A DNA stretch of 64,000 nucleotides from Hirschia sp964342355 (GTDB lineage Bacteria > Pseudomonadota > Alphaproteobacteria > Caulobacterales > Hyphomonadaceae). The notes beneath the pieces were generated by a model. The model was not told the origin of the DNA, ran no database searches, and was given only the letters and a program-made list of their open reading frames with translations. The translations under genes were made by a program, and so were the position numbers. The stretch lies in contig CAYFFG010000015.1 of assembly GCA_964342355.1 (NCBI GenBank), forward strand, positions 18,835 through 82,834. The letters run 5' to 3'. Positions 8,278 to 16,631 of this stretch are shown here, piece by piece (position 1 is the first letter of the stretch; every line of letters begins with the position of its first letter).

Positions 8278-8901
8278 CTAGAAGAGACGCTCGCCAATGC
8301 GGATTGTGTCGCCTGGTGTGACCTGTGTGCTGGAGGTCAGCGGTACGGCAACTTCTTCTGTTGCGTTTGCGCCGCGTACGAAGACGGTTTTCTTGTTCGC
8401 GCGGTAGGAGAATCCGCCAGCTGTGGCAACAGCGTTAAGGACTGTCAGACCATCCTGGTACGGGTATTCGCCAGGGCGGCCGACTTCGCCAAGAATGTAG
8501 TATGGACGGAAATCGATAACTTCCGCTGAGACGCGCGGGCTGTTGAGGTATCCGTCTTTCAGCTTGCCTTCATATTCGCGCTGAACTTCGCGGACCGTTT
8601 TTCCGGTCGCGTGAATTTCGCCGATCAGAGGCAAAGAAATCTGACCTGTGCCATCAACAACGAACTCACCTGACAGTGTCGGTTCGCCAAATACGGTGAT
8701 GCGCAGTCTGTCTGCGTTGCCCAACTTATATCCATCTGCGATGGAAGCAGTGTTTAGTGGCGCGGCGTCAGCTGTTGCTTCAACAGCAACAGGTGTTGGT
8801 GCGACTGTTGGCGTTGGGGCGGGCGCAGAAGCACAGGCGGCGAGAAACACCATGAAAGCTGTAGCAATTGCGATTTTTGTGCGTGCGAACATATTCATCA
8901 T
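8278..8901 (-). CDS. Polysaccharide export outer-membrane lipoprotein (Wza/GumB-like, short)
   Basis: 207 residues from the ATG at 8901, chosen because AGGACGAGA precedes it with proper spacing. The N-terminus is a lipoprotein signal with lipobox FLAAC (Cys23). Then follows the Poly_export domain (YKLGNADRLRITVFGEP, GQISLPLIGEIHATGKT) and one SLBB-type region (YYILGEVGRPGEYPYQDG). It lacks the long C-terminal part of full Wza and resembles the short alphaproteobacterial export proteins. It should form the outer-membrane or periplasmic exit for the exopolysaccharide begun by the sugar transferase at 5511. No Wzc, flippase or polymerase gene is nearby. Confidence 0.92.
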   Translation of the reverse strand: MMNMFARTKIAIATAFMVFLAACASAPAPTPTVAPTPVAVEATADAAPLNTASIADGYKLGNADRLRITVFGEPTLSGEFVVDGTGQISLPLIGEIHATGKTVREVQREYEGKLKDGYLNSPRVSAEVIDFRPYYILGEVGRPGEYPYQDGLTVLNAVATAGGFSYRANKKTVFVRGANATEEVAVPLTSSTQVTPGDTIRIGERLF

Positions 8902-9097
8902 TCTCGTCCTGATAGTCTCCGGTCGTTCGACGTTTGCGTCGCATAATGGCATGCGGCCGCATCCTTATGGTGCGACACTCAAGAAACAGGCCACATCATT
9001 GAATGACAACAGCAATGCCACAAGACAAAGGCATTTATATGAAAGCGACACATTAGATAGCAAGCGCTGAAGCGCCTGCTACCCTGTCTGAAATTTT

Positions 9098-9117
9098 AAA
9101 GATCAGGCCTGATCTTT
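9098..9117. terminator. Perfect 20-bp palindrome over the phoD 3' end
   Basis: AAAGATCAGG and its exact complement CCTGATCTTT meet without a gap at 9098-9117. The palindrome contains the last codons and the TGA of the PhoD gene; in RNA it would form an 8-bp stem with a GGCC loop followed by TTTAAAATTT on the minus strand. It may act as a terminator built into the stop region, although the T-run is interrupted. Confidence 0.5.
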
Positions 9118-10818
9118 ATAGCCAATGCTGTTTCCAACACGGACAATGTGTTCAGTGCGGATTGTTTTGGCGCGATAATCTGGCGCAAGCACTGTATCCA
9201 TTGCCACATAGTCAACGGTGGCGGTATCGCGGCGGTAAACGACGCGCACATATCCCTGGTGCATATTGTCAGTCCAGCGCACTTCGTCCAGTTCCTGTTC
9301 AAACACGCGGTCGAGCTTTTCCGCCACATCATCCGGCCAACCACTTTCAACGAAATCTCCAGGGGAGGTCACACCGGCGGTGCCGATCTCAACGCCCATG
9401 GCTTTGCCGTCTTCGTCAGCCAGCGTGTTGGCCCAAAAAGAGTGGCTGTCGCCAGTAAGGAAGAAGAGGTCTGTTGCGCCAACTTCCTGACAGACATCAT
9501 AGAATTCTTCACGGGCGCGCGGATACCCGTCCCATGTGTCGGTGTAGAAAGGCAAATTCCACTGGCCTTTCCAGAACAAGGCCTGGGTGCCAAGCGAAGG
9601 CGGCGTACCTTCAGGTGTCGCCTTGTTCATGTCCGGCGTAATGCCATGTTCGGCGATGTTCGGTGTCAACATACGCGCGATCGGGCTTGCGCTGCCGACA
9701 ATACGCCAAGGTTGACCAGCCTGAACCGATTGGCCGAAGGACGAACGGAATTCATCTTCCATTTCTTTGGAGATCATCGCGCGGGGCGCATTGACCACAT
9801 CCTGCATGAAAGCTTCGCGCTCTTCCCAGGAATTGATGGCTTCGGCGTAATGAGCATAGTCGATCTGTTCGCCGCGGGCTGTGTGGCGGCTTTCCATGGT
9901 GACCAATGTCGCCAGATCACCAAAGGAATAAGACCGCCAAGCCTGTTCGCGTGTCATGCCGTCTTCTGGTTCGCGGATCGGCATCCATTCATAATAAGCT
10001 TTAAGCGATGCGGCGCGCCGCGTTGGCCAGTCGCCTTCTGTTTCCGGCTGGTGGTTTTGTGCGCCGTCTTTCCAAGGGTTGTTGGCGCTTTCGTGGTCAT
10101 CCCAGATGCAAAGCAAAGGATGTGCGGCGTGCATGGCTTGAGAGCCTTTGTCGGATTTATATTGCGCATGGCGCATACGATAATCCGCCAGTGAAACGAT
10201 TTCATGCGCTGGCGCGTGCGTGCGTTTGAGTGTTGCGCCGGTTTCGTGGCCCCAGCCGTCAGCGCCGCCATATTCGTAGATGTAATCGCCCGTATGCAGG
10301 ACAACGTCGATGGCTTCGTCCTTTGCGATCTCCGCATAGGCGTTGAAGAAGCCGAACGGATAGTTGGAGCAGGAGACAAGCGCAACGCCCAGCTTATCCA
10401 GCGCGCCTACCGGCAATGTCTTGGTGCGGCCGACGGGAGATTTTTCTTCATGTGTTGTGAAGCGGTAATAATAAGTGGCGCCAGGTTTTAAACCCTGACC
10501 GATGACTTTGATGGTAAAGTCGTTCTCTGCTTTGGCGACGGACTCGCCTGCCGCCAGCAGGTTTTCAAAGGCTTTGTCGGTAGCGATTTCCCATGTCACG
10601 AGCGAGAGATCGTCAACGTTGGACGCGCGTGTCCACAGAACAACGCTGTCATGGCGCGGATCGCCGGATGCGACACCATGCAGGAAATGCTTTGCTTTTG
10701 CCGGGGCGGCTTCAACGTGTGTCGCCGGGTTTTCAACGTCAGCGTGGTTGGTCGTCGTACAGGCGGCTGCGCCCCCAAGGGCGATAAGGCCCAGTGTCTT
10801 GCGGCGTGAAAAATCCAT
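9103..10818 (-). CDS. phoD: PhoD-like alkaline phosphatase/phosphodiesterase, Tat-exported
   Basis: 571 residues from the ATG at 10818, picked because GGAG lies 8 nt before it. The N-terminus MDFSRRKTLGLIALGG has the twin-arginine SRRKTL motif, and AAAC follows, so it may be a Tat lipoprotein. The N-terminal domain (HGVASGDPRHDSVVLWTR) is the PhoD Fibronectin-like part; metal ligands of the phosphatase domain are seen in SCSNYPFGFFNAY, VVLHTGDYIYEYGG, WDDHESANN and FLTGDSHSFWA. The enzyme would release phosphate from mono- and diesters, using Ca/Fe as known for PhoD. It is 91 nt after the TonB receptor gene and likely shares its Pho-box promoter. Confidence 0.93.
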   Translation of the reverse strand: MDFSRRKTLGLIALGGAAACTTTNHADVENPATHVEAAPAKAKHFLHGVASGDPRHDSVVLWTRASNVDDLSLVTWEIATDKAFENLLAAGESVAKAENDFTIKVIGQGLKPGATYYYRFTTHEEKSPVGRTKTLPVGALDKLGVALVSCSNYPFGFFNAYAEIAKDEAIDVVLHTGDYIYEYGGADGWGHETGATLKRTHAPAHEIVSLADYRMRHAQYKSDKGSQAMHAAHPLLCIWDDHESANNPWKDGAQNHQPETEGDWPTRRAASLKAYYEWMPIREPEDGMTREQAWRSYSFGDLATLVTMESRHTARGEQIDYAHYAEAINSWEEREAFMQDVVNAPRAMISKEMEDEFRSSFGQSVQAGQPWRIVGSASPIARMLTPNIAEHGITPDMNKATPEGTPPSLGTQALFWKGQWNLPFYTDTWDGYPRAREEFYDVCQEVGATDLFFLTGDSHSFWANTLADEDGKAMGVEIGTAGVTSPGDFVESGWPDDVAEKLDRVFEQELDEVRWTDNMHQGYVRVVYRRDTATVDYVAMDTVLAPDYRAKTIRTEHIVRVGNSIGYKDQA

Positions 10819-10858
10819 TGAAAACGCTCCCATGCGCAAAAGGCTTTGTGAAACGGGA

Positions 10859-10886
10859 GAAGGGGCGAACACATGTCCGCCCCTTC
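10859..10886 (-). other. Intercistronic hairpin between receptor and phoD
   Basis: GAAGGGGCG (10859-10867) and CGCCCCTTC (10878-10886) form a perfect 9-bp GC-rich stem with a 10-nt loop inside the 91-nt gap between the TonB receptor stop and the phoD start. There is no T-run, so it is more likely an mRNA-stability or partial-attenuation element than a full terminator. Confidence 0.65.
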
Positions 10887-10909
10887 AAGAAGGTATTCGA
10901 CGTCAGACC

Positions 10910-13291
10910 TTAGAAGTCTGCTGTCATAGTGAAGACAACAGTGCGCGGCGCACCCAACCAAGCGCCTGAGTTAAACGCGTGCGTTCCAAGGTAGCTTTCG
11001 TCGGTCAGGTTGTTGACTGTCAGACGCAGATCCAGGTTGGAAAGGTCGTCTGAGATCGCTTCACCGGATACGCCGACATAAAGGTCAGCCAGAGTGTAAG
11101 CGTCCATAATGAAGCTGCCTTGCGGGTTTGTTGGCTGAAGGACAGTTTCAACACCGTCGATCACAGCTGTACGCGCAAAGTTACGTCCGCCGTTCACAAA
11201 GCGGTCGTCGACATGCTTTACAGACAGACCACCGTAGAAGTTGTTGCGTGTCCAGTCAGCTGACACCACGAACATGTTCTCTGGGATACCCGTGACTGTG
11301 TTGCCTGCCCAGATACCAGCGTCATCGTCAAGGCTGAGGCTGCCTGTGCCGAGGTATGTTGCGTCATTGTAGGTGTATGACGCAAAGAAGCTCAGGTTGT
11401 CGTTAAGCAGGTACTCACCGGCGACCTCGATACCGGAGCTGTCGATACCGCCAGCGTTGACGAAACCGCCGCTGAATTGCTGCAGGTAGTCGATTTCACC
11501 GTCTTCAGCTTCTGAAAGCGCAACAATGCGGTTTTCAAACTGTGTGTCGAAGTAAGTGATCGAACCGCGCAGGTTGCCGCCAACATAACGCGCACCAATT
11601 TCCCAGTTTTCAGATGTTTCTGGTTCTGGAAGACGTGTGTCTTGATCAACTTCTTCAAGCAGGTTGTCCGAGATTGCTTTGTAGTTTTCAGCGTAACCAG
11701 CGAAAAACTCCAGGCCGTCGACTGCGCTTGGCGACCATGACGCACCTGCTGACAGAAGCACGTCTGATTCGCTGTCGATGCTGAAGTTTTCTGATGCGTC
11801 TGTTGGGTTGAACAGGTCTTTGCGTTCAACTTCGTTGTTGAACTGTTTTGCGCCAATACGTGCGGAGAAGTCACCGAACTGAATAACGTCTTCAACATAC
11901 CATTTGAACGTGGTCTGCGGGAAGTCGATTGAGTACTGAACATAGTACGGGTTGTGATCGAACTGGAAGCCGACACGTGTGTCAGAGATTTTGTGCCAGT
12001 CGCGGTGCTCGTGGCGTGTGGCGTCTTCATACCAGATACCCGCGCGAACAGTGTTTTCAACTGCGCCGAACTGAGCTGTCCAGTCGACGTCAGCTGTCAG
12101 ACCTGTGCGGTCTTTCTGGTAGTGTGTGTGGCGGTAAGACTGGACTGCAAGCGCGCCGTCAGCGTCAGCGCCAACAGATACGTTGTTGCCGTCTACGTAG
12201 AAGATCTGGCCAAGGAAAGGGCCGCCTTCAACGAAAGCGTCGCCAGTTGCTTCTGATTCTGCATTGCCAGCGCCATCTACGACAACATCAACAAGGTAAG
12301 GCGGCACCCAGTCACCACGACCATCATTGTCATGACGGTAAACAGATGCGCTGACGTTGAGGCCGTCCTGAATTTCGTAGTCTGCTTTCAGGTATGCGAA
12401 GAAGTTTTCACGCAGTGTTGACCAACCACGACGGTAGTTTTGGTCAATGGCCGGAATACCTGTCCATTCACCGTTCAATCCGTCTGATTCTGGGTTGTTA
12501 ACAAACTGAGCCAGGCTGTAGATGCGCTGGTAGTTGTCTTCGTGTGTGTCGTCATAAGACGCGTAACCAGTTAGTTCCAAAGCGCCGAGGGAAGACTGGA
12601 ATTTTGCAGCGATGTGGTCACGTTCGTTTTGCGCTGAACCTTCCTGCCAGTCTGTTGCAGACTGAGAGGAAACAGAGATCCAGGCTTTCGTTGTGTCATT
12701 CAGGAAAAGACCTGTGTCGTAACGACCGTAAAAGCGCTGAGCTTCGAACTCACCCAAAGAAACAGATAAGCGAACGCGTTCTTCATCGAGTGCATCTTGT
12801 GTTGTGAAGTTCAGTGTGCCGCCCAGAGCGTCATTAGAACGTGAAGCGATGTCTGCAGTACCCTGAGACACTTCAACAGTACCGAGGTTCTGGCTGTCGA
12901 TGTAACGGTTTGCTTTAGCGCCGCCACCGTAGTTTGAGCCACCGTTTGGCAGACCGTCGATAGTGATACCGATTTGCTGTTCGCCAAGGTTTGTCTGGAA
13001 ACCGCGAAGAGATACGGAAGTGGACCAGTCGTCAAAACCGAAAGTGTCGCCTTCGTTGACGTTCACGCCTGGCAGGTTGTCGATAATAGCCAGCGCTGAA
13101 GTGATAGGCGCTTGTTGCAGCTGCATGCTCTCAGTTGTTTCAACAGCTGAGTAAGTAATGCCTTCACCAACAATGATGATTGCGTCGAGTTCGCGTGTGT
13201 CCTGCTCTGCAGCGTCTTCTGCAGCAGCTGTTGCGACGGAAAGGCTCATGCCTGCGCTTGCAAGCAGGATGTTGCGCCAGTTCATTTTCAT
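10910..13291 (-). CDS. TonB-dependent outer-membrane receptor (phosphorus-related)
   Basis: 793 residues from the ATG at 13291, which has AGGGGAATGAC just before it. A signal peptide ends near ATAAAEDA; a TonB-box-like DAIIIVGEG follows; the plug domain (SALAIIDNLPGVNVNEGD, SVSLRGFQTN, GTVEVSQGTADIASRSNDALGG) occupies about residues 60-160, and the rest is a beta-barrel ending in an aromatic residue (MTADF). Such receptors import large or scarce solutes using TonB energy. The ligand is unknown; the Pho-type repeats upstream and phoD downstream argue for an organic-phosphorus compound or a partner in phosphate starvation rather than a siderophore. That is inference from context. Confidence 0.9.
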   Translation of the reverse strand: MKMNWRNILLASAGMSLSVATAAAEDAAEQDTRELDAIIIVGEGITYSAVETTESMQLQQAPITSALAIIDNLPGVNVNEGDTFGFDDWSTSVSLRGFQTNLGEQQIGITIDGLPNGGSNYGGGAKANRYIDSQNLGTVEVSQGTADIASRSNDALGGTLNFTTQDALDEERVRLSVSLGEFEAQRFYGRYDTGLFLNDTTKAWISVSSQSATDWQEGSAQNERDHIAAKFQSSLGALELTGYASYDDTHEDNYQRIYSLAQFVNNPESDGLNGEWTGIPAIDQNYRRGWSTLRENFFAYLKADYEIQDGLNVSASVYRHDNDGRGDWVPPYLVDVVVDGAGNAESEATGDAFVEGGPFLGQIFYVDGNNVSVGADADGALAVQSYRHTHYQKDRTGLTADVDWTAQFGAVENTVRAGIWYEDATRHEHRDWHKISDTRVGFQFDHNPYYVQYSIDFPQTTFKWYVEDVIQFGDFSARIGAKQFNNEVERKDLFNPTDASENFSIDSESDVLLSAGASWSPSAVDGLEFFAGYAENYKAISDNLLEEVDQDTRLPEPETSENWEIGARYVGGNLRGSITYFDTQFENRIVALSEAEDGEIDYLQQFSGGFVNAGGIDSSGIEVAGEYLLNDNLSFFASYTYNDATYLGTGSLSLDDDAGIWAGNTVTGIPENMFVVSADWTRNNFYGGLSVKHVDDRFVNGGRNFARTAVIDGVETVLQPTNPQGSFIMDAYTLADLYVGVSGEAISDDLSNLDLRLTVNNLTDESYLGTHAFNSGAWLGAPRTVVFTMTADF

Positions 13292-13406
13292 GTCATTCCC
13301 CTGAATAAAGACAAAAAATGGCCGGTCGCTCATCCCCAATCATTGCGAATGCATGATCCCGAACGCCGGATTTTTCTTGGGAAAGCACCCCGTGCTTTCT
13401 GAGGGT

Positions 13407-13462
13407 CCTATATTCACAGGTGGTGACAGTTGCGTGATGTTTGTGTGACTAAGGTGTGAACC
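13407..13462 (-). promoter_or_regulatory. Tandem Pho boxes and -10 element of the receptor-phoD operon
   Basis: On the minus strand four 7-mers GGTTCAC, TAGTCAC, ACATCAC and CTGTCAC (plus-strand positions 13456, 13445, 13434, 13423) are spaced at exactly 11 nt, the geometry of PhoB sites (consensus CTGTCAT with 4-nt gaps). The last repeat ends 10 nt before TATAGG (13412-13407), the normal distance in PhoB-activated promoters where the box replaces the -35. This gives two adjacent full Pho boxes. Transcription would begin near 13400, about 110 nt before the receptor start. Confidence 0.75.
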
Positions 13463-13698
13463 TTAATTGTCAGTTTTGTTAATCATTGCTCGAAGCAAGC
13501 ACCTTCCTTGCGCAAATTACGAAGAACGTTGAATATTTTGGATTTATTGGATTGTTCGAATGATCTGTGTACGCGCATAAATGCATACAGATACTATGAA
13601 AACTTAACGCCAGAACGTGTCTCAACAGCCACAATCACACCGTTTGGCGAGGCTATAATATGTATCGAATGTGGAAGATTTCTTAGGTCGAGAAGACC

Positions 13699-13774
13699 TG
13701 GCAGGGGCACCAGGACTCGAACCCGGGACCCTCGGTTTTGGAGACCGATGCTCTACCAACTGAGCTATACCCCT
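13699..13774 (-). tRNA. tRNA-Trp (anticodon CCA)
   Basis: Minus-strand cloverleaf: acceptor AGGGGTA/TGCCCCT, D-arm AGCTCAGTTGGTAGAGC, anticodon arm CGGT-CTCCAAA-ACCG with anticodon CCA, T-arm CGGGTTCGAGTCCTG, and an encoded CCA at 13699-13701. The secE-nusG genes that often follow this tRNA are not here. Confidence 0.97.
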
Positions 13775-13867
13775 GCAGAGGAAAGTGCCTGATACGCTAT
13801 CCGTTCAGCCAAGACAAGCCGGTAAGGCGCATTTGCGGGTGAATTTTAGATTGAAAAGTCTAAAAGC

Positions 13868-14512
13868 TCAGGGCGTGGAAATAATGAAAGAGTTGGCCTC
13901 ATCTTCATTGACGCTCACACATCCTGCACGGTCCTGGTTTTCCAAAACAGCCCGAAGACAGGCAGGATAAAGTTTGTGCTCGGTTTTAAGAACGCGCGCA
14001 GCCAAAGTGTCTTCGTCATCGCCCTTGAAAATCGGCACCACGGCCTGACCGATAATTGGACCTTCATCCACCCCAGCCGTCACGTAATGGACAGAACACC
14101 CGGTTAGGCGGCATCCGGCGTCAATCGCGCGTCTATGGGTGTGCAGACCCGGAAAACTTGGCAGGAGGGACGGGTGAATATTGATCATCCGACCTTCCCA
14201 GCGCGAAATGAACCATTCTGTCAGGACGCGCATAAAACCGGCCAGCGCGATGAACTCGACATTGGCCTTGGAAAGTTCAGCCTGAATCGCCTTTTCAAAT
14301 GATTCGCGACTGTCATAAGCCTTGTGGTCGACAGCCACAGCCGCAATGCCACGGGCGCGCGCCGCATCCAGTCCTTTTGCATCAGGCTTGTTTGCCAACA
14401 CCAGAACCGGTTCTGCGGGATAATCCTGTGCTTCGCACGCGTCCAGTATGGCGTCCATGTTGGAGCCGCGGCCAGAAATAAAGATGGCGATACGGGTCTT
14501 GTTGATCGTCAT
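13868..14512 (-). CDS. purN: Phosphoribosylglycinamide formyltransferase
   Basis: Transfers a formyl group from 10-formyl-tetrahydrofolate to GAR in purine synthesis (cytoplasm). The 214-residue protein shows the phosphate-binding FISGRGSNMDAI near the start, the catalytic NIHPSLLPSFPGLHTH, and the conserved Asp in TAGVDEGPIIGQ. Its ATG overlaps the purM stop by 4 nt (ATGA), so the two are translationally coupled. A weak AT-rich hairpin (TTTTAGA/TCTAAAA, 13845-13866) directly downstream might end the transcript. Confidence 0.97.
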   Translation of the reverse strand: MTINKTRIAIFISGRGSNMDAILDACEAQDYPAEPVLVLANKPDAKGLDAARARGIAAVAVDHKAYDSRESFEKAIQAELSKANVEFIALAGFMRVLTEWFISRWEGRMINIHPSLLPSFPGLHTHRRAIDAGCRLTGCSVHYVTAGVDEGPIIGQAVVPIFKGDDEDTLAARVLKTEHKLYPACLRAVLENQDRAGCVSVNEDEANSFIISTP

Positions 14513-15534
14513 GCGTTAGCAAGCTCACCGACAACATAAGCTGTTTCACCGGCGGCGTTGAGCGCTTCAACAACGCTGTCGGCGTTTTCTTTGGAAACAG
14601 CTGCGACCATGCCGACGCCAAGGTTGAACGTGCGGCGCATTTCAGACGATTCGATTGCGCCAACTTCCGCCAGCCAGTCGAACACCGGCAGGGTTTTGAT
14701 CGCAGAATAATCAATCTTGGGAACCAGTGTCTTAGGCAGCATACGCGGTGTGTTTTCGGTCAGACCGCCACCGGTAATGTGCGCCAGCCCCTTGATCTGA
14801 TCATTCGCCAATAATGGTTTGAGGGATTGCACATAGAGTTTAGTCGGCGTCAGCAGAGCTTCGCCCAGCGTGCCTTCGCCAAATGGCGATGTGTCACCAA
14901 GCGCCAGGCCCGACCGTTCAACAACCCGGCGAACAAGCGAATAACCGTTTGAGTGTGGGCCTGAGGAGGCGATTGCGACAAGCACGTCGCCAGCCTGCAT
15001 GTCTTCGGTGCGCGGCAATAGTTTGCCACGCTCAGCGGCGCCGACAACAAACCCAGCCAGGTCATAATGTCCGTCCTGATACATGCCCGGCATTTCAGCT
15101 GTTTCGCCGCCGATCAGCGCACAGCCTGATTCTTTACAGCCATTTGCGATGCCGCTGACGACCTGCTCTGCCACACCTGTTTCCAGTTTTCCTGTGGCGA
15201 AATAGTCAAGAAAGAAAAGGGGCTCTGCGCCTTGCGCCAGCACATCATTCACACACATTGCGACAAGGTCGATACCGATTGTGTCGTGCTTGCCGGTTTC
15301 AAACGCTAATTTCAGCTTTGTGCCGACGCCGTCTGTTCCTGAAACCAGCACAGGATCTTTAAAGCCGGCCGCGCGCGGATCGAATACGCCGCCAAAGCCG
15401 CCAAGGTCAGCGTCAGCGCCTGCGCGACGGGTCATTGCAGCTAATGGCTTGATCTTGTCGATAAGAGCGTCGCCTGCATCAATATCGACACCTGCGGACT
15501 TGTATGTGAGCGGAGTTTGTTTGGAATCTGTCAT
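14509..15534 (-). CDS. purM: Phosphoribosylformylglycinamidine cyclo-ligase
   Basis: Closes the imidazole ring to make AIR in purine synthesis, using ATP. The family start YKSAGVDIDAGD is present at residues 10-21 of the form beginning with the ATG at 15534; longer frames up to 15597 add residues not seen in the family, so they were not used. Other markers are FGGVFDPR, SGTDGVGTKLKLA, GGETAEMPGMY and HITGGGLTENTPR. The usual length is about 340-350; this form has 341. It is divergent from the DUF2066 gene with only 86 bp between the two starts, which must contain both promoters. Confidence 0.96.
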   Translation of the reverse strand: MTDSKQTPLTYKSAGVDIDAGDALIDKIKPLAAMTRRAGADADLGGFGGVFDPRAAGFKDPVLVSGTDGVGTKLKLAFETGKHDTIGIDLVAMCVNDVLAQGAEPLFFLDYFATGKLETGVAEQVVSGIANGCKESGCALIGGETAEMPGMYQDGHYDLAGFVVGAAERGKLLPRTEDMQAGDVLVAIASSGPHSNGYSLVRRVVERSGLALGDTSPFGEGTLGEALLTPTKLYVQSLKPLLANDQIKGLAHITGGGLTENTPRMLPKTLVPKIDYSAIKTLPVFDWLAEVGAIESSEMRRTFNLGVGMVAAVSKENADSVVEALNAAGETAYVVGELANA

Positions 15535-15620
15535 GGCTGGCGCGCTTAGCATGAGTAATATGTGTTCGCCAGTGGATAACCGTCTTTGAACTGGCACAAA
15601 CCGCTGTTATCACATTTGCC

Positions 15621-16631
15621 ATGACTCGTATCCTGCGAACTTTAGCCGCTTGTGCGTCGATGCTTTGGCTCGCCGTCAGCGCCGCGAACGCCGATGTATA
15701 TCTTGTGACCGACGTTGCTGTTGACGTGACGGCGGAAAATTCCGTGCAAGCTCGCGCACAAGCCTTTGAAGAGGCGCGACTAAAGGCGGCCAGACGGCTG
15801 ATGGATCGTCTGACGACCCAGCAGGACCGCAACGCTGCTGGCGGGGTGGCGATGAACTCTCAGATCGCATCGCGATTGGCGGCGGCTGTGGACGTGCAGG
15901 ATGAGAAACAATCTGCAACCCGCTATGTCGGTCTGTTAGCAGTCAAATTTGACGAACGTGCGGTTAAATCTTTCCTGAATGTCTATGATATGCCGTACGT
16001 GGATACGCAGGCAGGTTTAGCCCTGATTGTCCCGGAAGCGGATGAAACCGTCAGTTGGGAAGAATGGGCGCTTAACTGGCAAGGGCGCGCAGATAAGAAT
16101 GTCTTGTCGCCATATGTGACGACCACTCAGGTCTTTTTAGACCCAGTCACCTGGGAGGATGTGTCAGAAGAAGTTCTGGCGATTGGCGCACAGCGCGCGG
16201 TCATTGCGCGTTTAAGCGCAACAGAGACAGGCTTTTTTGTGCAGCTGTTTGAAATGCACGGAGAGACAGAAAGTCGTTTGCCGATTGGCGCAACGGGGCC
16301 TTTTGAAACCATGGCTGATGCGCGCAAAAGCTCTGTCGGATACCTTGAGGCGGCGTGGAAAAACCAGACGATTGTGCGTGCGATTGGCGAAACAGCTGTT
16401 CAGGCAGTCGCATCTTACCAGAATTCTACAGGCTGGGTGACGATTGAGCGGGCGCTGAAGAACTCACGTCTGGTGAAAAATTATCAGGTCGAGAATATTT
16501 CACTCAAAGGCGCTGACCTTTCATTTGCCTTTTCAGGACGCCCTGACCAGCTATCAGCAGAATTGCGCGCGAATGGCGTAAGGCTCTCAGCTGGCGACTT
16601 TGGCTGGGTTTTGGAGCCGGTAGACTTTTGA
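15621..16631 (+). CDS. DUF2066 family exported protein
   Basis: 336-residue protein with a clear N-terminal signal (cleavage near ANADVYLV) followed by a domain starting VYLVTDVAVDVTAENSVQARAQAFEEARLKAARRLMDRL, cut here into its recognisable parts: VTAENSVQARAQAF and LKAARRLMDRL. This is the DUF2066 family, regularly found in Alphaproteobacteria between purM and the Hda gene. Biochemical function is unknown to me; it is expected to be periplasmic. Its TGA overlaps the ATG of hdaA (TGATG), so the two are coupled. No catalytic motif stands out. Confidence 0.85.
   Translation: MTRILRTLAACASMLWLAVSAANADVYLVTDVAVDVTAENSVQARAQAFEEARLKAARRLMDRLTTQQDRNAAGGVAMNSQIASRLAAAVDVQDEKQSATRYVGLLAVKFDERAVKSFLNVYDMPYVDTQAGLALIVPEADETVSWEEWALNWQGRADKNVLSPYVTTTQVFLDPVTWEDVSEEVLAIGAQRAVIARLSATETGFFVQLFEMHGETESRLPIGATGPFETMADARKSSVGYLEAAWKNQTIVRAIGETAVQAVASYQNSTGWVTIERALKNSRLVKNYQVENISLKGADLSFAFSGRPDQLSAELRANGVRLSAGDFGWVLEPVDF

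Noticed and set aside
9148..10194. A 348-codon open frame on the plus strand opposite phoD
   Set aside because: It is antisense to a clear PhoD with all metal motifs, has no family resemblance and no ribosome site; long antisense frames are expected in this codon usage.
13845..13866. TTTTAGA/TCTAAAA hairpin as the purN terminator
   Set aside because: Seven base pairs with a single G-C pair and an 8-nt loop are too weak for an intrinsic terminator; noted only as a possibility in the purN entry.
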